This document shows, piece by piece, positions 26,578 to 34,752 of a DNA stretch of 45,895 bases. How positions within the stretch are numbered: the stretch's first letter is position 1; every line of letters starts with the position of its first letter. A model generated the notes under the pieces. The model did no database searches and was not told the origin of the DNA. It saw only the letters and a program-made list of their open reading frames with translations. The DNA is from Faecousia sp. (GTDB lineage Bacteria; Bacillota; Clostridia; Oscillospirales; Oscillospiraceae). A program made the translations under genes and the position numbers. The stretch spans positions 1 through 45,895 of the forward strand of contig JARIBV010000122.1 of assembly GCA_029257335.1 (NCBI GenBank), read 5' to 3'.

Positions 26578-27663
26578 TTACTTGCTGTATTTTTCTACAT
26601 GGGATTGAATGAGGGCCCCGTCTTCAAAATAGTTGATTCTCATGGCACGCTTTACCTGAGACAGTGTTTCGGCAGCCTCTGCGCGGGCCACTTCGCTGCC
26701 CTTACGGAGGATTTCATAGACGCCGGGAATGTCCTTTTGCCACTGGGCACGCCGCTGACGGATGGGGGAAAGCTCGGCCTGCAAAATGTGATTCAGCAGC
26801 TTTTTGACCTTTACATCGCCCAGACCGCCGCGCTGGTAGTGTTCCTTCAGCTCGGTCAGGTTGGCATAGTCCGGCAGAAATTCAGCGAAATGCTCATCTC
26901 TGGCGAAGGCATCCAGATAGGTGAATACCGCATTTCCCTCCAGAGAACCGGGGTCGGAGACCTTTAAATGGTTGGGATCGGTGAACATACTCATCACCTT
27001 AGTTTTGACTTCAGCTTCCGTGTCGGACAGATAGATGCAGTTGCCCAGCGATTTACTCATCTTGGCCTTGCCGTCGGTGCCGGGCAGGCGGCAGCAGGCC
27101 TCCGTCTTGGGCAGTAGGGCTTCAGCCTCCACCAGTGTTTCGCCATAGGTCATGTTGAACCGGCGGACAATCTCTCTGGCCTGCTCCAGCATGGGAAGCT
27201 GATCTTCGCCTACGGGAACGGTGGTAGCTTTAAACGCAGTGATGTCGGCTGCCTGGCTGATGGGATAGGTAAAGAAGCCCACGGGGATGCTGGTCTCAAA
27301 GTTCCGCAGCTGGATTTCAGCCTTTACGGTGGGATTGCGCTGCAGACGAGATACGGTGACCAGATTCATATAATAGAAGCACAGTTCTGTAAGCTCCTGA
27401 ATCTGAGACTGAATGAACAGGGTGGATTTGCTGGGGTCCAGACCGCAGGACAGATAATCCAGAGCCACCTCAATAATATTTTCCCGAATCTTTTCGGGGT
27501 TGTCTGCATTGTCCGTGAGGGCCTGGGCATCGGCGATCATAATGAAAATCTTATCAAACTCGCCGGAATTCTGAAGTTCGACACGCCGCTTCAGAGAGCC
27601 TACATAATGACCCAAATGAAGCCGCCCTGTGGGACGGTCACCGGTCAGAATAATTTTTGCCAT
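26578..27663 (-). CDS. trpS: tryptophanyl-tRNA synthetase
   Basis: Class Ic synthetase charging tRNA-Trp. The 361-residue protein has the HIGH-equivalent HLGH in [17 protein letters not shown] and an exact KMSKS in [11 protein letters not shown], plus [18 protein letters not shown] 27663 has AGGAGGT 7 nt upstream; an in-frame TTG two codons earlier is less likely. Expression is controlled by the T-box leader directly upstream, whose specifier codon is TGG. Confidence 0.95.
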   Translation of the reverse strand: MAKIILTGDRPTGRLHLGHYVGSLKRRVELQNSGEFDKIFIMIADAQALTDNADNPEKIRENIIEVALDYLSCGLDPSKSTLFIQSQIQELTELCFYYMNLVTVSRLQRNPTVKAEIQLRNFETSIPVGFFTYPISQAADITAFKATTVPVGEDQLPMLEQAREIVRRFNMTYGETLVEAEALLPKTEACCRLPGTDGKAKMSKSLGNCIYLSDTEAEVKTKVMSMFTDPNHLKVSDPGSLEGNAVFTYLDAFARDEHFAEFLPDYANLTELKEHYQRGGLGDVKVKKLLNHILQAELSPIRQRRAQWQKDIPGVYEILRKGSEVARAEAAETLSQVKRAMRINYFEDGALIQSHVEKYSK

Positions 27664-27677
27664 AGTCAATACCTCCT

Positions 27678-27912
27678 AAAAAATAAAGGCCCTATCCTAC
27701 AAAGGATAAGACCAAACAGTCATATGCCACCTGTGCAGATGCCCACCAACATGGACACTCCGAATAACGGCCGGATGCCGTCGGCGCCTACTGACTTCGG
27801 GCCGCCCTCCGGAGCCCATTCCGACAGTCCGCCTTACGCCCCTTTCAGCAGCAGGGCGCTCTCTGAAAAGCCGGATCCTATCGTACTACTTCTCCATCCA
27901 CGGTTTCATATA
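27678..27912 (-). ncRNA. T-box riboswitch, tryptophan specifier (TGG)
   Basis: Leader of trpS. Read on the - strand: stem I with AGTA and AGAGAG elements and a GCTGCTGAAAG distal loop; the specifier loop GAA-TGG-GCTCCGGAG, with TGG (Trp) complementary to 27816-27818; a stem II-type AGTAGGCGCCGACGG (complement of 27778-27792) with CCGTTA; and the T-box bulge AGGTGGCA (complement of 27725-27732), whose TGGC pairs with the GCCA expected at the tRNA-Trp end. The terminator stem complements 27688-27713 (10 bp, loop of 6), followed by TTTATTTTTT. Uncharged tRNA-Trp should favour the antiterminator and switch trpS on. Confidence 0.88.
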
Positions 27913-27918
27913 TGCTAT

Positions 27919-27947
27919 ATCATATCCTTATCCGGAGAAAATGTCAA
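27919..27947 (-). promoter_or_regulatory. promoter of the T-box/trpS transcript
   Basis: On the - strand: consensus -35 TTGACA (complement of 27942-27947), 17-nt spacer, -10 TATGAT (complement of 27919-27924). The predicted start near 27912 gives a leader of about 240 nt containing the whole T-box. Confidence 0.88.
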
Positions 27948-27978
27948 GGACAAGATCAAATGGAAATCTGTCGGTTAT

Positions 27979-28019
27979 ACCGGGCCAAAAGCTTCCTTTG
28001 GGAAAGCTTTTGGCCCGGT
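27979..28019. repeat. perfect 16-bp inverted repeat
   Basis: ACCGGGCCAAAAGCTT (27979-27994) pairs perfectly with AAGCTTTTGGCCCGGT (28004-28019) around the 9-nt loop CCTTTGGGA. It lies between the pth2 stop and the trpS promoter. It is probably a terminator or barrier for the cca-pth2 transcript, but neither flank has a T-tract. A second dyad TTCCACAG-GGG-CTGTGGAA lies at 28055-28073. Confidence 0.65.
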
Positions 28020-28077
28020 GGTTTAAGCAGGGCTGTGTGGAAATGCGGCAATGGTTCCACAGGGGCTGTGGAAAAAA

Positions 28078-28500
28078 TCAATAAAGGGGAAGGGATCCGG
28101 TGAGAGGGTCTACCACTTCCGCAGGCAGGGGTTCCAACGCCAGGCAGGTATAGGTGGGCTGGCCGTGAAACTCGGTCATACCTGCGTCACAGATCAGAGC
28201 GCTGATGATACCGGCTTCTTTGGCCCGTCTGTCCAGATCCAGCAGAGCCTCTTCGGAATCCACATAGACACAGATCTTGGCAACGCCGTGGGCAAACCAC
28301 TCGCTCAGCGGGGTGGCAGGCTGCGCAGAGGGCTTTAGCCCTACATGATCTGCCTGGGTTTCCACCTGCTCCAGGCGGCCTTCCCGTTCCAGTGCCATTA
28401 AAACCGCAGTCACACAGGCGTGACCGGATTGGGCTGCAATTTTTCCTTTTCGCATTTTGAGGTCCCGGCGGACAACAATTATTTGTTTTGCTTTGTACAT
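28078..28500 (-). CDS. pth2: PTH2-family peptidyl-tRNA hydrolase
   Basis: Archaeal/eukaryotic-type peptidyl-tRNA hydrolase fold. The 140-residue protein opens with AKQIIVVRRDLKMRKGKIAAQSGHA, matching the PTH2 pattern VVRxDLKMxxGKxAAQxxHA, and has ICDAGMTEFHGQPTYTCLAL, like the DAGxT…G…T motif. It is about 20 residues longer than typical members, with the extra length near residues 45-65. AAGGAG lies 8 nt before the ATG. It overlaps the end of cca by 22 nt, tying two tRNA-maintenance genes together. PTH2 is unusual in bacteria beside the usual Pth; a specialised role is possible. Confidence 0.8.
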   Translation of the reverse strand: MYKAKQIIVVRRDLKMRKGKIAAQSGHACVTAVLMALEREGRLEQVETQADHVGLKPSAQPATPLSEWFAHGVAKICVYVDSEEALLDLDRRAKEAGIISALICDAGMTEFHGQPTYTCLALEPLPAEVVDPLTGSLPLY

Positions 28501-29843
28501 GGTTCAATCTCCTTCCAAAGGGTCAAAGCCCTGGAACATAAAACTTGCGGGTCATTTTCCAGAATCCCGTCTCCGACCTCGGTCAATAGACGACTCAGGA
28601 GTTTTCCTAATACCGGACCCTGTGGAATTCCTGCGGCCATCAGTTCTTTTCCTCCTAAAGCCAGGTCGGAAATGGAGAGGCAGGGATGCTGTGCCAGAAT
28701 TTGATTCAGATGTGCTTCAAAACGGTCGAAGGGGGCGGGATCCGAACAAGTGCCTTTGCCTCCGTCGTCGGCCCGGTCCAGAGCGATGAGATTGCGAAGG
28801 GTTGTTTCCCCCAGACGACGAAGCACCCGGCGGATGGGTTTGTCCTGGGGGTACCGGGCCATATCCCGGGTCAGACTGTGGAAGGCCACCAGATTGCATA
28901 CCTCCTCCCGCAAAGCGGTGGGGGCGTGGAGCTGGGTGAGAATATCACGAGCCATTTTGGAACCCACATAGGCGTGATTTTTGAAATGGCCGACACCCTC
29001 CTGATCCAGCGTAAAGGTCTGAGGCTTTCCGATATCGTGCAGAAGTGCGGCCCAGCGCAGAGGCAGGGTGGGAGGGACGCCCTCCACCACATGGGCAGTA
29101 TGGGTATAGACATCATAAATGTGGTGAGGATTGTGCTGCAAAAACCCACGCAGGGGCCTCAGCGCCGGGACTGCCTCCCCTAGCACTGGGGCAAACAGCA
29201 TGAGGTCTTGCACTTTGGCATGGGGAAGGTAGCCGCATAGCTCTGAAAATACCCGTTCCCTTGCCTGAAGCTTCAAAACGGGAGCAAGCTTACACATGGC
29301 CTGCAAAGTTTTTGGCTCCGGGGTGAGGCCAAACCGGGCGGCAAAGCGAACACCTCGCAAAATGCGCAGGCCGTCCTCCCGAAACCGCGCTTCCGGCTGG
29401 CCCACGGTGCGCAGAATCTGATTTTTTAAATCGGCTTGTCCTCCAAATGGGTCGGCAAGACCGTACCGGGGACGATAGGCCATGGCATTGACGGTGAAAT
29501 CCCGGCGTGCCAGATCTGCCTCGATATGGGACTCGAAATGCACCCAACCCGGGTGACGGTTGTCGGTGTAATCTCCCTCGGAGCGGAAGGTGGTGATTTC
29601 AACCACCCCGTGCTCCGTAACAACACCGGTGGTGCCGTGTTTCTGACCGGCCAGAACCAGACGGTGGTCACAGAATACCTGGGCCGTTTCCTGCGGCAGT
29701 GCATTGGTGCACAGATCCCAGTCGTGGACAGGAACGCCAAGAATACTGTCCCGGATGCAGCCGCCTACCGCCCAGGCCTCATGGCCATGATTTTCCAGAC
29801 GATCCATAATAGCGAGAATGTGGGTAGGAATAGCAAAGTCCAT
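28479..29843 (-). CDS. cca: CCA tRNA nucleotidyltransferase with HD domain
   Basis: Class II nucleotidyltransferase adding or repairing the 3' CCA end of tRNA. The 454-residue product has AVGGCIRDSILG, the metal-binding DWDLCTNA (DxD), RRDFTVNAMAY, and REDGLRILRGVRFAARF, then a C-terminal HD phosphohydrolase domain (LLHDIGKPQTF). AGGGAGGT lies before the ATG. The promoter on the - strand is TTGCAG-17-TAATAT. The last 22 nt overlap pth2. Confidence 0.92.
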   Translation of the reverse strand: MDFAIPTHILAIMDRLENHGHEAWAVGGCIRDSILGVPVHDWDLCTNALPQETAQVFCDHRLVLAGQKHGTTGVVTEHGVVEITTFRSEGDYTDNRHPGWVHFESHIEADLARRDFTVNAMAYRPRYGLADPFGGQADLKNQILRTVGQPEARFREDGLRILRGVRFAARFGLTPEPKTLQAMCKLAPVLKLQARERVFSELCGYLPHAKVQDLMLFAPVLGEAVPALRPLRGFLQHNPHHIYDVYTHTAHVVEGVPPTLPLRWAALLHDIGKPQTFTLDQEGVGHFKNHAYVGSKMARDILTQLHAPTALREEVCNLVAFHSLTRDMARYPQDKPIRRVLRRLGETTLRNLIALDRADDGGKGTCSDPAPFDRFEAHLNQILAQHPCLSISDLALGGKELMAAGIPQGPVLGKLLSRLLTEVGDGILENDPQVLCSRALTLWKEIEPCTKQNK

Positions 29844-29871
29844 GAAACGACCTCCCTTTTATATTTTTGTT

Positions 29872-29900
29872 ATATTACCATACATCAATAGAAACTGCAA
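29872..29900 (-). promoter_or_regulatory. cca-pth2 promoter
   Basis: On the - strand: -35 TTGCAG (complement of 29895-29900), 17-nt spacer, -10 TAATAT (complement of 29872-29877). It starts about 30 nt before the cca ATG. Confidence 0.7.
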
Positions 29901-29937
29901 CCGGGGTTCCTCCACAGAGGGTGTGGAAAAGTGCAGA

Positions 29938-29982
29938 GAAAACAGCCTGCTGCAACCACACAAGGGGCTGCAACAGGCTGCG
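29938..29982 (-). terminator. terminator after the LtaS-like gene
   Basis: On the - strand, GCAGCCTG…TGCA pairs with TGCA…CAGGCTG (one mismatch) and runs into TTTTCTC. It lies just beyond the stop at 29988. Confidence 0.75.
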
Positions 29983-29987
29983 TTTGG

Positions 29988-32012
29988 TTATTCTACCGTC
30001 TTATAGTAGTCCGTGGTAAGAAGCAAATTGCTGATCCGAATATATTCCATGGTCATGGACTCCATTTTTTGGAGATATTCCTCAGTCAGCTTCTTGTTTT
30101 TTACATTCATGAAAACATCAGGATCTCCGGAAGCATCGGAGCGGCAGGCTACGCCGTCGCTGATCCAGCTGCCGTCGGGGAACAGGGCATAGCCTTCATA
30201 GCCGGGATCGAAGGCGTCCTTGCCCAGATAATGATAGGGGCTTTCGATGCCCAACAGGTTCAAAACGGTAGGCAGAAGGTCAGAGGTGTTCAGGGTTTTG
30301 TCTACCTGCATCTTGGGCCCGCTGGCCGACCAGATAAAGCAGGGCGTTTTTTCCAGCAGCAGGGGATCATCTACCTGAGACAGTGACATCATGGTGTCTA
30401 CATCATTGAATCCGTAGGCATAGTGGTCTGTGAAGGCGATAATCACGGTGTTTTCCAGCTGTCCTCGGTCTTTCAGTTCCTGAATCAGGTCGGCAAACAT
30501 GTCGTCTACCAGCTTTGCCTTGACGCGGCTGCAATCGATTTCTTCATGACCAAAACGGCCCTGATACTCCGGATATCGCTTGAGCGCATAGTGACTCAGG
30601 ACCTCATTGTAGACATAGCTCAGATGGGCAGAGCGGGTGATATAGAAGTTAAAGGTTTTGCCATCTCGGAAAAACTGCTGCCGCAGTTCATCGTTTTCAA
30701 GGAAGTAGGAGTCGTTGAACAGATCGTCGTCTTTGTCGGTGTAGTCTTCAAAACTGATATACTTTTCATAGCCCATGGAAGGCTCGAAGATGCCGCGGCT
30801 GTAGAAATCCGGGCTGTTATAGTGGAAGGCCAGGGCATGATATCCCGCCTTTGTAAGGAGATTGGCCATGGACTCGTTATAATGGTTGGTGACATAATCA
30901 AAGGCATAATTGCCCATGGTGGGCAGATAGATACCGGTGTTCACGCAAAATTCCGTATTAAAGGTCCGGACGGTGCCATAGCCGGGGGTGTAGAAGTTGG
31001 TGAAGTTGATCCCATCCTGCATGAGCCTGTGGAGCGTGGGGGTATCCTCCGGGGTGATGAGCCAGTCATCCATGGACTCCATCAGAACCATGACTACATT
31101 TTTTCCTTCAAAAATACCGGTCATGTCGTTGGGCTCATGGGCACTTTGCTTGCTGAAATACTCCCGTATCTCCTGTGCCTCGTTTCGCTGATTGGCACGA
31201 TAGGCAGGGGTCAGGGGGTAAAGTTCATGCTTCCAGATATCTCGCATGGTCAGCTGATAAATGCCGCAGATATCATAGACCCGATTTGCGTCATACATGG
31301 TGTTGTAGGTAGCCCGGTAAGAGGTGGACTGCATATAATCCGACTGGGTCCCCCACACGGCAAGGTCCCGGATAAACACCAGTTCGGGCAGGAATACGAG
31401 ACCTGTGACAGACAGGGCAAGCGTAATGCCGCAGGCCAGATAGGACTGCCAATCTTTGTTCCATTTTGGCATCTTCCAGATGCACAGCACACCCATGGCG
31501 ATCAGGACCACAGTACCGATCCACCACATGGGGGTGAAGCCAATGAGGATGGAATCCAGATAGTCGGCACCTTCACCGGCGTAGAAGATGTCGGAAAGCC
31601 ACATGAGTTTTCGGAAGAACTGATAATATCCGGTCTGTCCGATGGTCCATAGGGCGATAAAATAGTAGGTGACGCCATAAAAGATCCGACCGGCAAGGGT
31701 GGGAAGGGCGATGGTGATTCCTGTGAGGACACAGGCCCACAGAAAGCCAAAGCCCAGATTGATGACACTGCCGGGGTGCAGGATCAGGGACGCAAAGACC
31801 TCTACCAGAAAGTAGGACAGTCCTATGAGAAGCACACGGTGCCACACTCTTTGCGTCGGCTGCTCCGGTGATTGGGTTGGGAGCTCAGCTCCCTCCATAG
31901 GCTGGGCTTGTGATGCGGCCTCATGATTCCCGGGCTGGGCTTGGGACTGGGAAGTGTCCGCAGGTGGTTCCAATGGCGTTTGGAGTTCAGGATTGATTTC
32001 TTTATTTGACAT
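29988..32012 (-). CDS. LtaS-like membrane alkaline-phosphatase-superfamily enzyme (sulfatase family)
   Basis: Probable extracellular phosphoglycerol (lipoteichoic-acid-type) transferase. The 674-residue protein has a cytoplasmic, Pro/Gln/Glu-rich, likely disordered N-terminus of about 55 residues, then about five membrane helices (to about residue 225), and an outer catalytic domain. That domain shows a metal-binding Glu in MVLMESMDDW, the nucleophile-type Thr in YGTVRTFNTEF, and FTDHYAYG. ATG 32012 has GGAGG 6 nt upstream; an in-frame codon ten residues earlier lacks one. Its own terminator follows, and glyS upstream ends at a terminator, so it is probably monocistronic. A phosphoethanolamine transferase is the alternative. 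Confidence 0.8.
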   Translation of the reverse strand: MSNKEINPELQTPLEPPADTSQSQAQPGNHEAASQAQPMEGAELPTQSPEQPTQRVWHRVLLIGLSYFLVEVFASLILHPGSVINLGFGFLWACVLTGITIALPTLAGRIFYGVTYYFIALWTIGQTGYYQFFRKLMWLSDIFYAGEGADYLDSILIGFTPMWWIGTVVLIAMGVLCIWKMPKWNKDWQSYLACGITLALSVTGLVFLPELVFIRDLAVWGTQSDYMQSTSYRATYNTMYDANRVYDICGIYQLTMRDIWKHELYPLTPAYRANQRNEAQEIREYFSKQSAHEPNDMTGIFEGKNVVMVLMESMDDWLITPEDTPTLHRLMQDGINFTNFYTPGYGTVRTFNTEFCVNTGIYLPTMGNYAFDYVTNHYNESMANLLTKAGYHALAFHYNSPDFYSRGIFEPSMGYEKYISFEDYTDKDDDLFNDSYFLENDELRQQFFRDGKTFNFYITRSAHLSYVYNEVLSHYALKRYPEYQGRFGHEEIDCSRVKAKLVDDMFADLIQELKDRGQLENTVIIAFTDHYAYGFNDVDTMMSLSQVDDPLLLEKTPCFIWSASGPKMQVDKTLNTSDLLPTVLNLLGIESPYHYLGKDAFDPGYEGYALFPDGSWISDGVACRSDASGDPDVFMNVKNKKLTEEYLQKMESMTMEYIRISNLLLTTDYYKTVE

Positions 32013-32141
32013 AATATGCCTCCATCCGGTGCGCGTTCCCATGCTCCTATACTGGGGATAGGTTTCCGGTATTTCGGACTTTCAAAAAACGGTCCGTACA
32101 AGTTGTGACGGAAAGAAGGGAAGTCTGGTTGCGCTTTGGTG

Positions 32142-32177
32142 AAAAAAGATTGGCGGCGGGTTGCCCGGCCGCCAATC
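32142..32177 (-). terminator. glyS terminator
   Basis: On the - strand a perfect 10-bp stem GATTGGCGGC / GCCGCCAATC with a 10-nt loop is followed by TTTTTT. It starts 16 nt beyond the glyS stop. Confidence 0.92.
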
Positions 32178-32192
32178 ATTTAGATGTGTGAA

Positions 32193-33626
32193 TCAGAACT
32201 GAATCTTCTTGGAGATATAGTCCTTCAGCTCTGCGATAGGCAGACGAACCTGCTCCATGGTATCGCGGTCACGAACGGTAACACAGTGATCGGCAGGGGT
32301 ATTCTCGTCGCCCACGGTCTGGAAGTCCACGGTGATACACAGAGGGGTGCCGATTTCATCAGCCCGGCGATAACGCTTGCCAATGGAGCCGGCATCATCA
32401 AAGTCCACCATGAAGTCCTTTTGCAGTTCATGGTAGATTTCCTCGGCCTTTCCGGAGAGCTTCTTGGATAGAGGCAGAACGGCGGCTTTGAAGGGAGCCA
32501 GAGCGGGATGCAGACGCAGGACAGTACGCACGTCGTCGTTGCCCTTCTTGTCCTGTCCCACCACTTCTTCATCATATGCATCGCACAGGAAGGCCAGAAC
32601 GGAACGCTCCACGCCCAGAGAAGGCTCAATGACATAGGGAATATAGCGCTCGTTCTTCTCCTGGTCGAAGTAGGTCAGATCCTTGCCGGAGGTGGTCTGG
32701 TGCTGATTCAGATCATAGTCCGTCCGGTCGGCAACGCCCCACAGCTCGCCCCAGCCGAAGGGGAACAGGAATTCAAAGTCCGTGGTGGCCTTGGAGTAGA
32801 AGCACAGCTCCTCGGGATCGTGGTCACGCAGGCGCAGATTCTCTTCCCGCAGGCCCAGGTTCAGCAGCCACTGATGGCAGAAGTTGCGCCAGTACTGGAA
32901 CCACTCCAGATCGGTACCGGGCTGGCAGAAGAATTCCAGCTCCATCTGTTCAAATTCACGGACACGGAAAATGAAGTTGCCGGGTGTGATTTCATTTCGG
33001 AAGGACTTGCCGATCTGGCCAATGCCGAAAGGCAGCTTGCGGCGGGTGGTCCGCTGGACATTCACAAAGTTGGTGAAGATGCCCTGTGCAGTCTCAGGAC
33101 GGAGATACACCGTGTTCTTTGCATCTTCGGTGACGCCCTGGAAGGTTTTGAACATCAGGTTGAACTGACGGATATCAGTGAAGTTATGTTTGCCGCAGGT
33201 GGGGCAGGGGATGTTGTGTTCCTCCACAAAGTCCTTCATCTCCTGATGGGTCATGGCATCCAGGGGCTTTTCCAGGGAGAAGGCATTGTCATTGGCCCAG
33301 TCCTCAATGACCTTATCCGCACGGAACCGCTCGTGACATTCCCGGCAGTCCATGAGGGGGTCGGAGAAGCCGCCCAGATGACCGGAGGCCACCCATACCT
33401 GGGGGTTCATCAAAATTGCAGAGTCCTGACCCACATTGTAGGGGTTTTCCTGGATGAACTTCTTCCACCAGGCTTTCTTGACATTGTTCTTCAGCTCCAC
33501 ACCCAGAGGACCATAGTCCCAGGTGTTGGCCAGGCCACCGTAAATCTCGGAACCGGCAAATACAAAGCCCCGGTTTTTGCACAGGGCAACAATTTTTTCC
33601 ATGGTTTTCTCTTCATTTTTGAGCAT
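32193..33626 (-). CDS. glyS: glycyl-tRNA synthetase (alpha2 type)
   Basis: Class IIa homodimeric GlyRS, 477 residues. It has [20 protein letters not shown] (motif 1 region), a zinc-ribbon-like part with CREC and CPTCGKHNF, motif 2 [22 protein letters not shown], motif 3 [16 protein letters not shown], and a C-terminal anticodon-binding domain. The start at 33626 is set by AGGAGGT 7 nt upstream; a longer frame to 33662 lacks an SD. Its promoter reads TTGATT-17-TATAAT. No T-box is present, unlike trpS. Confidence 0.95.
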   Translation of the reverse strand: MLKNEEKTMEKIVALCKNRGFVFAGSEIYGGLANTWDYGPLGVELKNNVKKAWWKKFIQENPYNVGQDSAILMNPQVWVASGHLGGFSDPLMDCRECHERFRADKVIEDWANDNAFSLEKPLDAMTHQEMKDFVEEHNIPCPTCGKHNFTDIRQFNLMFKTFQGVTEDAKNTVYLRPETAQGIFTNFVNVQRTTRRKLPFGIGQIGKSFRNEITPGNFIFRVREFEQMELEFFCQPGTDLEWFQYWRNFCHQWLLNLGLREENLRLRDHDPEELCFYSKATTDFEFLFPFGWGELWGVADRTDYDLNQHQTTSGKDLTYFDQEKNERYIPYVIEPSLGVERSVLAFLCDAYDEEVVGQDKKGNDDVRTVLRLHPALAPFKAAVLPLSKKLSGKAEEIYHELQKDFMVDFDDAGSIGKRYRRADEIGTPLCITVDFQTVGDENTPADHCVTVRDRDTMEQVRLPIAELKDYISKKIQF

Positions 33627-33673
33627 GCTAGTTACCTCCTGTAATGAGCAGATGATTCTCAAATCTGAAGGTC

Positions 33674-33702
33674 ATTATAAAGGAAAATCTTCCAAAAATC
33701 AA
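33674..33702 (-). promoter_or_regulatory. glyS promoter
   Basis: On the - strand: -35 TTGATT (complement of 33697-33702), 17-nt spacer, -10 TATAAT (complement of 33674-33679). A short dyad TGGCA-TAC-TGCCA (33704-33716) abuts the -35. The leader to the ATG is only about 40 nt. Confidence 0.82.
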
Positions 33703-33743
33703 CTGGCATACTGCCATTTGCCGAAATTAAGGCAGATTACACA

Positions 33744-34691
33744 TTAAAAAGGAGCACGGTCCAGATCTTTATAGGGATATATTCGCTCAAAGGTACCGTC
33801 GGGAGACCTTTGGTAGCTGGCCCTATGGCGGTTGAGAAGACGGACCAGGGGATAGACATCGATCCAGATTTCACTGTTGCAATCCTTCTGGCTTTCATCA
33901 AAAATAAGCTGAAGGCCGAAGTGCAGATGGACGATTTCGATATGATTGGTATTTTCTACAGTGGAGTAGCCGGTCCTTCCCATGAAGCCCAAAAGCTGTC
34001 CGGCCTCTACCTGATCTCCTTCCTTAAGTCCGGGAGCGAAGGGAGTGTCCTTTTGCAGATGGGCATAGTAATAGTAGCGGTGGCGGTCGAATGAACGGAT
34101 GCCAACCCGCCAGCCTCCGTATTGGTTCCAGCCGATTGCCTCTACAGTTCCGGCTTCAACAGCCACGATGGGAGTGCCGAGAGAACCCAGAAGATCGTTT
34201 CCCAGATGCTTTCTGGCAAAGCCATAGGAACGGCCGGCACCGAAGTCGTCATAATGGCTGTAGCCATATCCTGCGGCAATGGGCGAAAAGGCTTTGAGCC
34301 CATAAGACGGCTGCCATCCCTGCGGGGTCTCAATGGAGAAGTTCCCCACAAGGCCGCCTAAAGCAGCGCTGTAGCTTTCAAAGTAATAGTCATAATACTT
34401 GGAAAGGTCTCCCAGCAGTTCCTGGGGGCTTTTGCCGCTTTGCAGCTGGTTCCAGGCCTGCTCCACGGAAGAGGCGGTAACCTTTCCGCCTGTGCGGCAG
34501 GCGGCCATGGATAAGAGCGTGATCCAGTTGACAGGACGATCCAGGTCCTGAGACCGGATATCCAGGGCGAGTGCTTTGTCCAGGGCCTCGTAGGAGACAT
34601 TAAAATCCACCCATTTAATATAATCTGCCCCTGACACAGTGGGCAAAAGCAAAAAAATCAGAATAAATGCCAAAATGACCCGAAATTTCAC
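33744..34691 (-). CDS. exported M23-family metallopeptidase
   Basis: Probable cell-wall endopeptidase of the lysostaphin fold. The 315 residues begin with a hydrophobic signal or anchor segment (KFRVILAFILIFLLLPTVSG), then a helical region of about 120 residues, then the M23 domain. Zinc ligands appear as H162-LGN-D166 and the second His of H255-L-H257, with the catalytic AHL at H211. I chose GTG 34691, since AGAGGTGG is just upstream. That SD lies inside the 3' arm of a terminator-like hairpin (34693-34735), so expression from the upstream gene may be attenuated. The substrate is presumably peptidoglycan. Confidence 0.85.
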   Translation of the reverse strand: MKFRVILAFILIFLLLPTVSGADYIKWVDFNVSYEALDKALALDIRSQDLDRPVNWITLLSMAACRTGGKVTASSVEQAWNQLQSGKSPQELLGDLSKYYDYYFESYSAALGGLVGNFSIETPQGWQPSYGLKAFSPIAAGYGYSHYDDFGAGRSYGFARKHLGNDLLGSLGTPIVAVEAGTVEAIGWNQYGGWRVGIRSFDRHRYYYYAHLQKDTPFAPGLKEGDQVEAGQLLGFMGRTGYSTVENTNHIEIVHLHFGLQLIFDESQKDCNSEIWIDVYPLVRLLNRHRASYQRSPDGTFERIYPYKDLDRAPF

Positions 34692-34692
34692 A

Positions 34693-34735
34693 AAAACCAC
34701 CTCTTTCGGATATTGTACCGAAAAGAGGTGGTTTT
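34693..34735 (-). terminator. terminator-like hairpin containing the SD of the M23 gene
   Basis: On the - strand AAAACCACCTCTTTTCGG pairs with CCGAAAGAGGTGGTTTT (one bulged base, 8-nt loop), and the T-run lies 1-2 nt before the GTG start at 34691. The 3' arm carries AGAGGTGG, the SD of the M23 gene. The element can therefore both end upstream transcripts and hide the SD of any that read through. Confidence 0.75.
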
Positions 34736-34752
34736 ATACCGGTATCCAATTC

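Noticed and set aside
27607..28026. A 139-codon + strand frame across the trpS leader
   Set aside because: It is the reverse of the T-box and promoter; no domain is visible.
28055..28073. CTGTGGAA/TTCCACAG as DnaA boxes or an origin
   Set aside because: Matches to TTATNCACA are imperfect, few, and no origin genes are near; a hairpin by the pth2 stop is enough explanation.
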